Assembly (NCBI GenBank): GCA_048058975.1
Contig: JBLLNP010000015.1
Location: forward strand, 1 to 64,000
Length of the DNA: 64,000 nt
Direction: 5' to 3'
DNA from: RHLJ01 sp048058975
GTDB taxonomy: Bacteria > Bacteroidota > Rhodothermia > Balneolales > Balneolaceae
Part shown: positions 1 to 7,526 of the stretch, piece by piece
Layout of the letters: the number at the start of each line of letters is the position of its first letter
Position numbering within the stretch: position 1 is the first letter of the stretch
The notes under the pieces: generated by a model
The model's input: only the letters and a program-made list of their open reading frames with translations
Told to the model about the DNA's origin: nothing
Databases searched by the model: none
Program-made: the position numbers and the translations under genes

Positions 1-1
1 G

Positions 2-712
2 CTGTACCTGCTTGGAAAAGGTTCAACAAGAATCAAGATTTTAAACGAGCATTTGGTATTTCATTGGGAGATTATGAAAAACCTGATCAGAATATCTCTT
101 GGGGGAATCGGGCAATTCATCATTGCTACATCAAGCTGGATAGGTCTTGTACGTATTATGGCCGAATTTGGGAGCATAACTGTGGCAGGATACACTATAG
201 CAATAAGAATTCTCATTTTTTCCATACTTCCTTCCTGGGGAATGAGCAACGCAGCTGCTACCTTGGTAGGACAAAATCTTGGCGCAGGAAAACCGGAGCG
301 TGCTGAAAAGTCAACCTGGATGGCCGCGATAGTAAATATGGTATTCCTTGGCCTCGTTGGGATCATGTTTTTTACTTTTTCTGATTTTTTGATGCGTTTA
401 TTTACAGAAGATGAGGCCATTATTGCAGTAGGTGCTCAATGTTTAAGAATTATAAGCTATGGATATCTTGCTTATGCATTTGGCATGGTCATTATCCAGG
501 CATTTAATGGAGCAGGTGATACCAAAACGCCTACAATTATAAACTTCTTTTGTTTTTGGGTACTGGAAATCCCTCTTGCCTACTTCCTTGCAATGGAATT
601 AGGTTGGGCACAAGAAGGGGTATTTTACTCAATAGTTGTTGCAGAAACGGTATTAGGTATTATTGGATTTATTGTATTTAAACAAGGAAAATGGAAAGAA
701 ACCAAAGTTTAA
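2..712 (+). CDS. MATE family efflux transporter, C-terminal part (5' end outside window)
   Basis: The reading frame is open from the first bases of the window with no start, so this is the C-terminal half or so (about 236 residues) of a larger membrane protein. MATE proteins are normally about 450 residues with 12 transmembrane helices and export drugs or metabolites in exchange for Na+ or H+. The fragment shows several hydrophobic segments and the typical second-half pattern: a glycine-rich stretch LVGQNLGAGKPERAEKS, then a helix, then FNGAGDTKTPT. An internal TTG at position 53 could be taken as a start but lies in the middle of the family's conserved region. The stop is one base before the ATG of the next gene, so the two are probably cotranscribed. 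The family call is firm; the substrate is not known. Confidence 0.88.
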   Translation: MYLLGKGSTRIKILNEHLVFHWEIMKNLIRISLGGIGQFIIATSSWIGLVRIMAEFGSITVAGYTIAIRILIFSILPSWGMSNAAATLVGQNLGAGKPERAEKSTWMAAIVNMVFLGLVGIMFFTFSDFLMRLFTEDEAIIAVGAQCLRIISYGYLAYAFGMVIIQAFNGAGDTKTPTIINFFCFWVLEIPLAYFLAMELGWAQEGVFYSIVVAETVLGIIGFIVFKQGKWKETKV

Positions 713-713
713 T

Positions 714-938
714 ATGAAAGTGACAGTAACGTTAGAAACTGGAGGAAGAAGAGGAAAGCAAGTTTCCGTGATTAAAGGAATAACACATAATCCTAAGGTT
801 ATTGAAAAGCTGGAGAAAAAATTAAAGTCTCAATTAGGCACTGGAGGTACTGTAAAAGGGAAAGTGATTGAAATCCAAGGCAATCACCTTCCCAAAATCA
901 AAAAAATACTTAACGAAGAAGGTTACGAAGTAAAATAA
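714..938 (+). CDS. SUI1/eIF1-family translation factor (YciH-like)
   Basis: A 74-residue protein that is almost only the SUI1 fold: TLETGGRRGKQVSVIKGI, a Lys-rich helix, then GTGGTVKGKVIEIQG and a C-terminal Lys-rich segment. Bacterial YciH proteins resemble eukaryotic initiation factor eIF1 and are thought to affect start-codon fidelity; the role in this clade is not established. I chose the ATG at 714 rather than the earlier in-frame ATG at 663, because 663 lies inside the transporter gene and the SUI1 homology begins at the second start. The protein is short compared with E. coli YciH (about 108 residues), lacking the N-terminal extension. It sits one base after the MATE gene and converges on the next gene. 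Confidence 0.85.
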   Translation: MKVTVTLETGGRRGKQVSVIKGITHNPKVIEKLEKKLKSQLGTGGTVKGKVIEIQGNHLPKIKKILNEEGYEVK

Positions 939-939
939 C

Positions 940-1431
940 CTACAGGGATACTTTGCTTTCCTGTTTCGGATCTAAGTCATAGAGAGAAGAAGCCGTAGCC
1001 TGGATGGTTTTGTACCACTCATTTCCAAACTTATCGTTGATGGAATAGAAGTCCGCAAAATCCGGCTTCCTTAAGTTCATCTTCCACTCTTGAGTCTTTG
1101 ACTTAAAGGTAGGATCTACATGCAGAAGTTCGTGATAAATCATCATTTCTTTGGTTTTAGAGTCCAGCATATCCCACAACTCTCCTGAAACCTCAATTAA
1201 GTAGTCATTACCAGAGTAATATTTAACTTCCCTGGTTGACTTCATACATTTCGCCGCTTTCTGCTTTGAAATATGAGGGTACACCAAAAAATACCCTATC
1301 TCTGCCGGACCAAACTCCAGCTTATAATCTTCAATCACTTTTTTTGCAATCGCCTCAATTTCGGGCGATTCCATTAATTGTTTATCTGTAGATGTTACTT
1401 CTGACGGACTTAGAAAATCGTTTTCCTGCAT
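940..1431 (-). CDS. Putative zinc metallopeptidase of the phage-metallopeptidase type (HELLH motif)
   Basis: A 163-residue soluble protein without signal peptide. Residues 100-104 are HELLH, a zinc-binding HExxH motif in a helix (MMIYHELLHVDP). It follows a strand pair that carries KYYSGNDYLIEVSGELWD, and an Asp-rich stretch (KPDFADFYS) that may give the third ligand. This arrangement matches the small putative phage metallopeptidase family (PF18894 as I remember it), which is also found outside phages. The substrate is unknown. The gene is convergent with the SUI1 gene with a one-base gap, and shares its strand with the DUF4920 gene 29 bases upstream. No phage genes are nearby, so the family name should not be read as a sign of prophage. 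Confidence 0.6.
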   Translation of the reverse strand: MQENDFLSPSEVTSTDKQLMESPEIEAIAKKVIEDYKLEFGPAEIGYFLVYPHISKQKAAKCMKSTREVKYYSGNDYLIEVSGELWDMLDSKTKEMMIYHELLHVDPTFKSKTQEWKMNLRKPDFADFYSINDKFGNEWYKTIQATASSLYDLDPKQESKVSL

Positions 1432-1460
1432 GTATTATTTTTCCTGATGAATGACTTTTT

Positions 1461-1949
1461 TTACTTAGGTACTACCACACTGGTAGCTACAATAGAATAT
1501 TCCTTTTGCTCTCCTTTAATCGCTTCAGGATCTTTACCTGCATCTTCAGCGTAGTGTTTAGCTTTTTCTTCGCTTAATGTTTTCACACTAAATTCACCAA
1601 CCAAAACCACTTCTTTTCCCTGAGAATCGGTCGGAATAAAAAAGCTATAGTTTTTAAAAGTGATCCGAGCAGAATAATCTCCGTCTTGTGCCACAAAAAA
1701 ACATCCTTTCTTGGCGCAAACTTCAGCAACAGAGGTTCTTAAAATTACCTGAGAATTTTCTGACTCACCTTCAATAATTTTACTTAATGTAACTGGGCTG
1801 AGGGATTGTACATCAATATTTTCACCAAAGACTTCGAATTTTTCAGTTTCCTGAACAGGCTCAGAAAGTCGAATTACATCCGTATTGGTCTGAGCAGAAA
1901 CCAATGTTGATGCCAAGGTTATAGCAAGTGTAAAGAATAAGTTTTTCAT
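1461..1949 (-). CDS. DUF4920 domain protein, secreted
   Basis: A 162-residue protein beginning with a clear signal peptide (MKNLFFTLAITLASTLVSAQ). The ATG at 1949 is preferred over the longer frame that begins at 1973, because the signal peptide starts exactly there. The body contains the DUF4920 pattern: RTSVAEVCAKKGCFFVAQ with a CxxxxC pair, then RITFKNYSFFIPTDSQGKEVVLVGE, then HYAEDAGKDPEAI. Family members are periplasmic or exported proteins of Bacteroidota with an OB-like fold and no established function; some sit beside copper-handling genes, which is not the case here. A perfect -7 promoter box lies upstream at 1971-1978. Confidence 0.82.
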   Translation of the reverse strand: MKNLFFTLAITLASTLVSAQTNTDVIRLSEPVQETEKFEVFGENIDVQSLSPVTLSKIIEGESENSQVILRTSVAEVCAKKGCFFVAQDGDYSARITFKNYSFFIPTDSQGKEVVLVGEFSVKTLSEEKAKHYAEDAGKDPEAIKGEQKEYSIVATSVVVPK

Positions 1950-1970
1950 TGTATGATATTTAATTGAGCC

Positions 1971-1978
1971 CAAAGGTA
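1971..1978 (-). promoter_or_regulatory. Candidate -7 box (TACCTTTG) for the DUF4920 gene
   Basis: Read on the minus strand the bases are TACCTTTG, an exact match to the Bacteroidota -7 consensus TAnnTTTG, about 22 bases before the ATG. I could not find a convincing TTTG at the -33 spacing, so confidence is limited. Confidence 0.35.
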
Positions 1979-2053
1979 TGCACTTCCTGAACTTTATTCA
2001 GCTTGATATTTAAAATTCTTTTGTGTTGAAGTATTTAGTTCCTAAACTTGGCC

Positions 2054-2446
2054 ATGAAAAGTATTTTAACTGTTGCAGGGGCTTTCCTGTTTAGCATTTT
2101 TGTGGAAGGATTTATTCGCGTAATTATCATCTTTTATCACAAAGGTGAATTCTCCTTGTTTGGAATCTCAACGCTCCCGGGGATTTCCTGGGCTATCATT
2201 ATCCTGGTTTCAATATTGATTATAAGCTGGTTATCAGGAATGCTTACTGTTACTATTTCGGGCTTCTCTCCGGTAAAACATTTGCTTGCTCTGGGTGGGC
2301 TTTTTTTTCTTTGGAGGTTAAATGAAATTTTTCAATCCATTAATACAGAGCCTGCCTGGTATCTTTTAGCCATCGTTATCGTTTCCTTTTCAGGATTATA
2401 CCTCTCCTATTTAACTCAAAAAAAATCCAATGCGAACACCAATTAA
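2054..2446 (+). CDS. Hypothetical four-helix membrane protein
   Basis: I do not recognise this 130-residue protein. It has four hydrophobic segments separated by short loops, at about residues 3-24, 44-66, 73-88 and 100-122, and a Lys/Asn-rich tail. The ATG at 2054 is chosen over an in-frame TTG at 2048. The C-terminus overlaps the start of the following lipoprotein gene by 17 bases, so the two are likely translated together. A run of eight T at 2301-2308 is read in frame inside a membrane helix, which is a useful control for homopolymer accuracy in this window. Confidence 0.6.
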   Translation: MKSILTVAGAFLFSIFVEGFIRVIIIFYHKGEFSLFGISTLPGISWAIIILVSILIISWLSGMLTVTISGFSPVKHLLALGGLFFLWRLNEIFQSINTEPAWYLLAIVIVSFSGLYLSYLTQKKSNANTN

Positions 2447-3620
2447 TCTCGCAATCATACTTTTAGTTTTTTCCTATTGCACGAAGCCATTAGAACTTCA
2501 ATCCATTGAAAATCCTACTTCGGAAAATAGCTCTCTTTCCCGCTTATTTACAGATAATACCGGAAAAGTATTTATGAGTTGGGTTGAGGAAAAAGAAGAA
2601 ACTACCTTTCTTTACTACTCTGAGTTTGACGGCAAAGACTGGACTGAACCGATCGTAATTTCCCAATCTGAAGATTGGTTCGTTAATTGGGCCGACTACC
2701 CTTCTTTGATTGCACTGGATGGAAAACCTGTAGCAGCTCATTGGCTAAAAAAAATTCCCGGAAACACCTATTCTTACAACGTGGAAATAGCTTCTTATTC
2801 GGATGGAAAATTTATTGAACCGTTAGTTCCTCATACTGATAACACCGCGACCGAACATGGTTTTGTAAGCATGATTCCATTTACAGATTCTACGTTTTAC
2901 GCTATCTGGCTTGATGGCAGAAACACTGCCGGAGGACACGGTGAACATGGAGATTTAAGCACGGCTATGACACTTAGAGGTGCCGAACTTTCTCAATCCG
3001 GAAATATTCTTTCGGAAGCTGAAATTGATAATGCCATTTGTGATTGTTGCAATACATCTATTACTAAAACATCAAATGGCTTGCTTGCTGTTTATCGTGA
3101 TCGGACTGAAGGAGAAATCAGAGATATTTATGTGGCCAGACTCACTAATGGTGAATGGGATGACCCTAAGCCCGTTTATAATGATGAGTGGGAAATTGCA
3201 GCCTGTCCGGTAAACGGCCCTGCTGTAGATAGCTATAATTCGTCAGTGGCAGTCGCATGGTTTACAGGTGCAAATAATAAAGCCGTTGTTAAACTTGCCT
3301 TTTCAAACAATGAAGGCTCTTCGTTCTCTACTCCTATTCTAATCGATGCTGAGGCAACACTGGGCCGGGTAGATGTTTTATTAAAAGACGAAAATACTGC
3401 ATGGATTAGCTGGATGAACCGGAACGAAGAATCAGGTTCGTTACAACTAAAGCTGGTCTCAATGGATGGAGAAATTCTGGAATCTTATATCATCTCAGAA
3501 ATGAACCCGTCCCGTGGAAGTGGATTCCCTCAAATAACAAAGGCGAATAATGGAGTTTTGGTTTCCTGGACGGACTATTCAGAATCAGGTAAACAAATCA
3601 AAACTGCTATTCTTCGATAA
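2430..3620 (+). CDS. Sialidase-like beta-propeller lipoprotein
   Basis: A 396-residue lipoprotein: a hydrophobic leader ends in a lipobox with Cys17 (LVFSYC). The rest has repeated blades with Asp-box-like stretches, such as SFSTPI preceded by AFSNNEGSS, and repeated short W-containing strands (MSWVEEKEETTFLYYSEFDGK, where only the first part is quoted as motif). This is the pattern of exo-alpha-sialidase/BNR-repeat proteins. A central ICDCCN cysteine cluster near residue 205 is unusual and may bind metal. I cannot identify the catalytic Arg triad of true sialidases, so the enzymatic role is uncertain. The gene overlaps the preceding membrane-protein gene by 17 bases, and its last 14 bases overlap the end of the convergent alkaline phosphatase gene. 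Confidence 0.62.
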   Translation: MRTPINLAIILLVFSYCTKPLELQSIENPTSENSSLSRLFTDNTGKVFMSWVEEKEETTFLYYSEFDGKDWTEPIVISQSEDWFVNWADYPSLIALDGKPVAAHWLKKIPGNTYSYNVEIASYSDGKFIEPLVPHTDNTATEHGFVSMIPFTDSTFYAIWLDGRNTAGGHGEHGDLSTAMTLRGAELSQSGNILSEAEIDNAICDCCNTSITKTSNGLLAVYRDRTEGEIRDIYVARLTNGEWDDPKPVYNDEWEIAACPVNGPAVDSYNSSVAVAWFTGANNKAVVKLAFSNNEGSSFSTPILIDAEATLGRVDVLLKDENTAWISWMNRNEESGSLQLKLVSMDGEILESYIISEMNPSRGSGFPQITKANNGVLVSWTDYSESGKQIKTAILR

Positions 3621-4785
3621 TTTGAGGTAACGTTCCAACGCCAAGCAATCTAGCCACTTTCTGGCCCACTTCGGTGTTTTCCAGCCAACCGGTGAACTCG
3701 ATAGCATGTGGACCATAAGCCATTAATGGAACAGGAACTCCGGTATGTCCGGTTGTGGTCCAGGCGATTTCAACCTCATCTTTTCTGTCGTAATGAGAGT
3801 TAATGGTCATCCCTCCTGTTTCATGATCTGCGGTAAGCACAACCAGTGTTTCACCATCTTCTTTAGCAAAATCTAATGCTGCTTTCACAGCCGCATCAAA
3901 ATCTTCTACTTCACGGAGTACGTAAGGCACATCGTTTTCATGCCCACCCCAGTCAATCTGTGATCCTTCGATCATAAGAAAAAAGCCTTTTTCATTTTGA
4001 GATAATACCTCAATAGCCTTTGAAGACATTTCAGCCAAGGTTGGGGTTCTTTCTTCACTTGGTATTCCAGCCAAAGAAAATAATCCTAGAATTTTGTCTG
4101 AATCAGATGATTTTAGATCTGTAACTGACTCGACAAATTCATATCCTGAATTCTCAAAATCCTCTATTACGTTTCTGTCATCTTCTCTTCTGCTTCCATC
4201 CTGAGAAGAAGGAATAAAGAACTCTTTTCCTCCTCCTAAGATCACTTCCAAACCTGAGTCAAGATAATCTACTGCAATTTCAGCCTGCATACCCCTGGAT
4301 CTAACATGTGCGGCATAACTTGCCGGACTGGCATGAGTAATTGTAGAGGTAGCGACTATTCCTGTACTCAAACCCTTTTCTTCTGCTAATTCTAACACCG
4401 TTTTACAGTGCCGCTCATCAGGTAACTGTGCTATTTTACCATTGTCGGTTTTAACTCCGCAGGAATAAGCGGTTGCCCCCGCTGCTGAATCGGTAATCAA
4501 ACCGTTTGCAGAATACGTTTTAACGATTCCTGTAACAGGCATCGTTTGAAGATGTAGCAAACCTTCTGCGCCAACCAGAGCGTATTGCCCCGAAGTTAAT
4601 TGAACAAGCCCCGTTCCATCACCAATAATGAATATCACATTTTTTATGGGACCATCGGCAACAATAGGTAACTTTTCATTAACAACCGTAGGTTTAGGAG
4701 CTACTTCTACTACATTTGATTCTTGCGCAATGCAATTGTTTGTAAACAAAAATAATAGTGAGGCGATTAAAACTGTTCTTATCAT
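3607..4785 (-). CDS. Alkaline phosphatase, periplasmic
   Basis: A 392-residue phosphomonoesterase with a signal peptide (MIRTVLIASLLFLFTNNCIAQ). The ATG at 4785 is chosen because the signal starts there; the longer frame from 4824 adds a charged stretch. Conserved elements in order are IFIIGDGTG (metal-binding Asp), DSAAGATAYSCGVKTDNG (nucleophile Ser in DSA), SQIDWGGHEND (metal ligands Asp and His), TADHETGG (metal ligands) and GHTGVPVP. It would release inorganic phosphate from organic esters outside the cytoplasmic membrane. The length is slightly below the roughly 450 residues of E. coli PhoA. The gene's end overlaps the convergent sialidase-like gene by 14 bases. No Pho box was recognised. 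Confidence 0.93.
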   Translation of the reverse strand: MIRTVLIASLLFLFTNNCIAQESNVVEVAPKPTVVNEKLPIVADGPIKNVIFIIGDGTGLVQLTSGQYALVGAEGLLHLQTMPVTGIVKTYSANGLITDSAAGATAYSCGVKTDNGKIAQLPDERHCKTVLELAEEKGLSTGIVATSTITHASPASYAAHVRSRGMQAEIAVDYLDSGLEVILGGGKEFFIPSSQDGSRREDDRNVIEDFENSGYEFVESVTDLKSSDSDKILGLFSLAGIPSEERTPTLAEMSSKAIEVLSQNEKGFFLMIEGSQIDWGGHENDVPYVLREVEDFDAAVKAALDFAKEDGETLVVLTADHETGGMTINSHYDRKDEVEIAWTTTGHTGVPVPLMAYGPHAIEFTGWLENTEVGQKVARLLGVGTLPQIIEE

Positions 4786-4856
4786 AGAATGTATTTTTTG
4801 ATCAAAATAATTTAAGTATAACAACTACGTGTAAAGACTGCATTAAAAAATTACAG

Positions 4857-6398
4857 TTACTTTGGAAAGAAACTCTTTATTAAACCCCAGAATCCTTTCG
4901 AAGGTTTTCTGGATTTTTTGTTGCGTTCAGAAGCTTTTTCAATCGTTTTGATTTCGATTTTCGTTCTTCGAGGTTCCTTTTTATTTTTTTCCTTCGCTTC
5001 CTTTTTTACCTGTTTAGGCGGCTTAGGTTTTTCCTTTTTATTAACGGAGATTTTTTTCTTTTCTTCTTTTTGAGGGGCTTCGGATTTCTTTTCCTCAGGT
5101 TTGTTCTTTAGCTCAATTTTTACCTTACCATCTTCTGTAGTAGAAAAAAGAACATCTTTTGCTTTTGAAAAATCAGGGGTTATTACCTGCTCAGGTTTAG
5201 CTTTCTCTTTTTTATCAGGTTTATCTGTACGAGATTTAGTCTGAGTTTCAGGAGCATTTTTAGGTTTATCAGATGATTTAGCTTTCAAAGAATCAGCACC
5301 TTTGAAAATCTGAAGGTCTTTTCCTGCTTTCTCCTTAATTGCATTAAAGAATTTGGTATCCTGCTTACTTACCAAAGTGATTGCAATCCCGGTCTTATCG
5401 TATCGACCAGTCCTTCCAATCCGGTGAATATAATCCTCTACGGCTCTTGGAACATCATAATTTATGATAAGCGAGACATTGGCAATATCGATACCACGAG
5501 CTAGAACATCAGTAGCTACAATGATCGGGACTTTACCGTTTTTGAAATCATTAAGTGCTTTTGTCCTCTCATCCTGGCTTCGGTCTCCATGAATACTACT
5601 TGCCTTGATTCCTTTCTTTGTGAGTAATCGTTCAAGCTGATCTGTACCACGCTTTGTGGCCGTAAAAATGATACACGATGACCACTCCATTTCATCAAGA
5701 AGTGCTTGTGTAAGCTTCAGCTTTTCGCGACCATCAATCATGTAAGCTTGTTGCTCAACGCTTTGTGACGGTTTTGATAGCTCGATTTCAATTAACTCAG
5801 GTTTTACCATGATGTTTTCAGCGAGCTTTTGAATTTCCTTAGGCATAGTAGCCGAAAACAAAAGAGTCTGTCTTTTCTTGGGAAGTTTATCGATGATGTG
5901 GGTTACATCGGGCATAAAGCCCATATCCAGCATGCGGTCAGCTTCGTCCAATACAAGATATTTTATGTGTTCAAAATCAACATCCAGAACCTTTGTCTGA
6001 TCAATTAGTCTTCCCGGTGTAGCTACAATAATATCCACTCCTGCACGAATAGCATTTGCCTGACGAGCGAAGTCTTCGCCTCCAATAATAGTTGCTGATG
6101 AAATTCCACAGTGATACCCTAAGGCAAAAATCTGTTCGTCTATCTGTTGTGCAAGTTCTCTTGTAGGAGAAAGTATAAGCGCTTTTGTGCCTTCAGAAGG
6201 ATTTTCCAGAATTTGTTGGATAATCGGAATTACAAAAGCACCTGTTTTTCCTGTGCCTGTTTGTGCTGCCCCTAATACATCTTTGTTCTTCAATATCACC
6301 GGAATACTTAATTCCTGAATTGGGGTAGGCTCTGTATAGCCAATGTCTCCGAGGCCCATTTGAAGGTTCTCATGGAGGTTTAAATCGTTAAATTTCAA
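4857..6398 (-). CDS. DEAD-box RNA helicase with basic C-terminal tail
   Basis: A 513-residue ATP-dependent RNA helicase. All core motifs are visible: the Q motif (YTEPTPIQE), motif I AQTGTGKT at 45-52, Ia PTRELAQQ, II DEAD near 150, III SAT, and VI HRIGRTGR. The core ends near residue 370. A tail of about 140 residues follows that is very rich in Lys, Glu and Pro, and ends in an aromatic FWGLIKSFFPK. Such tails usually bind RNA and direct the helicase to ribosome assembly or degradosome complexes (RhlE/CsdA type). Which subfamily applies is not certain. The gene is transcribed away from the FKBP gene, with which it shares an intergenic region of 124 bases. Confidence 0.94.
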   Translation of the reverse strand: MKFNDLNLHENLQMGLGDIGYTEPTPIQELSIPVILKNKDVLGAAQTGTGKTGAFVIPIIQQILENPSEGTKALILSPTRELAQQIDEQIFALGYHCGISSATIIGGEDFARQANAIRAGVDIIVATPGRLIDQTKVLDVDFEHIKYLVLDEADRMLDMGFMPDVTHIIDKLPKKRQTLLFSATMPKEIQKLAENIMVKPELIEIELSKPSQSVEQQAYMIDGREKLKLTQALLDEMEWSSCIIFTATKRGTDQLERLLTKKGIKASSIHGDRSQDERTKALNDFKNGKVPIIVATDVLARGIDIANVSLIINYDVPRAVEDYIHRIGRTGRYDKTGIAITLVSKQDTKFFNAIKEKAGKDLQIFKGADSLKAKSSDKPKNAPETQTKSRTDKPDKKEKAKPEQVITPDFSKAKDVLFSTTEDGKVKIELKNKPEEKKSEAPQKEEKKKISVNKKEKPKPPKQVKKEAKEKNKKEPRRTKIEIKTIEKASERNKKSRKPSKGFWGLIKSFFPK

Positions 6399-6522
6399 AG
6401 TTCGTTGTTATAGTCTGTTAAATGTGCCGTTTAATATACACAGAAGCTGAGTAAAGTGTTTTACGAGCTTTTTTTCTATCTTTATTCCTTCTAAAATTAA
6501 AAAGTAAATATCACTATAAATA

Positions 6523-7215
6523 ATGAATTTTAAAGAACTATTATTCGTCCCTGCAGTCCTCTCTCTGTTAATTTTATCCTGTTCATCAAGTGAGAACAAC
6601 TATGCTCCCGAATCCAGCTTAAATACTATGCCGGATAGTGTGAGTTATGTTGTAGGATTTCAAAACGGAAATCAGATTGCAAACCAGGGCTTTGCAGATA
6701 TCGATATTGAGAATTTTCTGGCCGGGTTCAATGATGGCCTCAATAAAGAAGGATCAGAACTAGCTGATGCTAATCTTCAAGACTTATTTCGAAGATTCGG
6801 AACTTATCTTACTGATAAGATAAAAGTTGAAAATTCTGAAGAGGCAAAAGCCTTTTTTGCCGAAAACAGAACCAAAGAAGGTGTTATGGAAACAGCTTCC
6901 GGACTTCAATACGAGATTATTGAAGAAGGAACGGGTGTTCAACCTACAGCGCAAGACAGCGTAGTTGTACATTATGAAGGTACCTTGATTGACGGAACTA
7001 CATTTGACGCAAGTTATGGTGGGCCTCCTGCCGAGTTTCTTTTAGGCGGTGTAATTCCCGGATGGATTGAAGGTGTTTCTTTAATGAAAGAAGGAGCAAC
7101 TTATATGTTTTATATTCCTTCAGAGTTGGCTTATGGTGAAAACCCTCGTCCCGGAGGAGCTATCCAGCCTAATGACGCTCTCATCTTTAAAATTGAATTG
7201 CTTAAAGTAAAGTAA
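6523..7215 (+). CDS. FKBP-type peptidyl-prolyl isomerase, lipoprotein
   Basis: A 230-residue lipoprotein with lipobox Cys20 (LLILSC). Residues 35-120 match the helical FKBP N-terminal dimerisation domain (SYVVGFQNGNQIANQG). Residues 125-230 form the FKBP catalytic domain, with VVHYEGTLIDGTTFDASY, VIPGWIEGVSLMKEG and the YGENPRPG loop. This is the FkpA/Mip arrangement, in which the protein assists folding of envelope proteins in the periplasm; the lipid anchor suggests attachment to the outer membrane. The gene stands alone and ends 16 bases before a strong terminator. Confidence 0.93.
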   Translation: MNFKELLFVPAVLSLLILSCSSSENNYAPESSLNTMPDSVSYVVGFQNGNQIANQGFADIDIENFLAGFNDGLNKEGSELADANLQDLFRRFGTYLTDKIKVENSEEAKAFFAENRTKEGVMETASGLQYEIIEEGTGVQPTAQDSVVVHYEGTLIDGTTFDASYGGPPAEFLLGGVIPGWIEGVSLMKEGATYMFYIPSELAYGENPRPGGAIQPNDALIFKIELLKVK

Positions 7216-7231
7216 TTACTCTGCAAAAAAG

Positions 7232-7260
7232 AAAACCCCACATCAAACTTGTGGGGTTTT
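7232..7260 (+). terminator. Rho-independent terminator of the FKBP gene
   Basis: An A-rich, G+C-cored stem has arms at 7232-7241 and 7251-7260 (core ACCCCAC pairing with GTGGGGT), separated by a nine-base loop and followed by further T residues. It lies 16 bases after the FKBP stop. Confidence 0.85.
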
Positions 7261-7403
7261 TAGTTTCAGCAACTGTTCGAATCTTATTAATTAGGCCTGT
7301 TAAAAATCTCTAACTCCGATTAATAACTTTTAAGCCTAATTGATTCAGAAATAGGCCATATTGTTTTCAGAGATTATCAGTTAATGATGGTATCAAAAAT
7401 AGA

Positions 7404-7428
7404 GAAGGACGGCTATCAACCGTCCTTC
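7404..7428 (-). terminator. Candidate terminator of the recCBD unit
   Basis: Nine-base perfect arms GAAGGACGG (7404-7412) and CCGTCCTTC (7420-7428) with a seven-base loop. On the minus strand the stem is followed by TCTATTTTTG, which fits a terminator for the unit that ends with recD at 7527. On the plus strand no T run follows. The rest of 7261-7526 holds no gene that I can see. Confidence 0.6.
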
Positions 7429-7526
7429 AATGAATACGTTGGCTTTTTTCGGGGTACAGAGATAAGCTGTAATGTTAGCGCATTGCAGCTTTTTTTATGA
7501 ACAAAATTCTGACCGTTGACCAGGTG

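Noticed and set aside
940..1431. Prophage remnant suggested by the phage-type metallopeptidase
   Set aside because: No integrase, structural or lysis gene lies nearby, and this peptidase family is also found in ordinary chromosomes.
6408..6599. Minus-strand open frame of 63 codons between the helicase and FKBP genes
   Set aside because: It overlaps the start and signal sequence of the FKBP gene on the opposite strand and shows no recognisable features.
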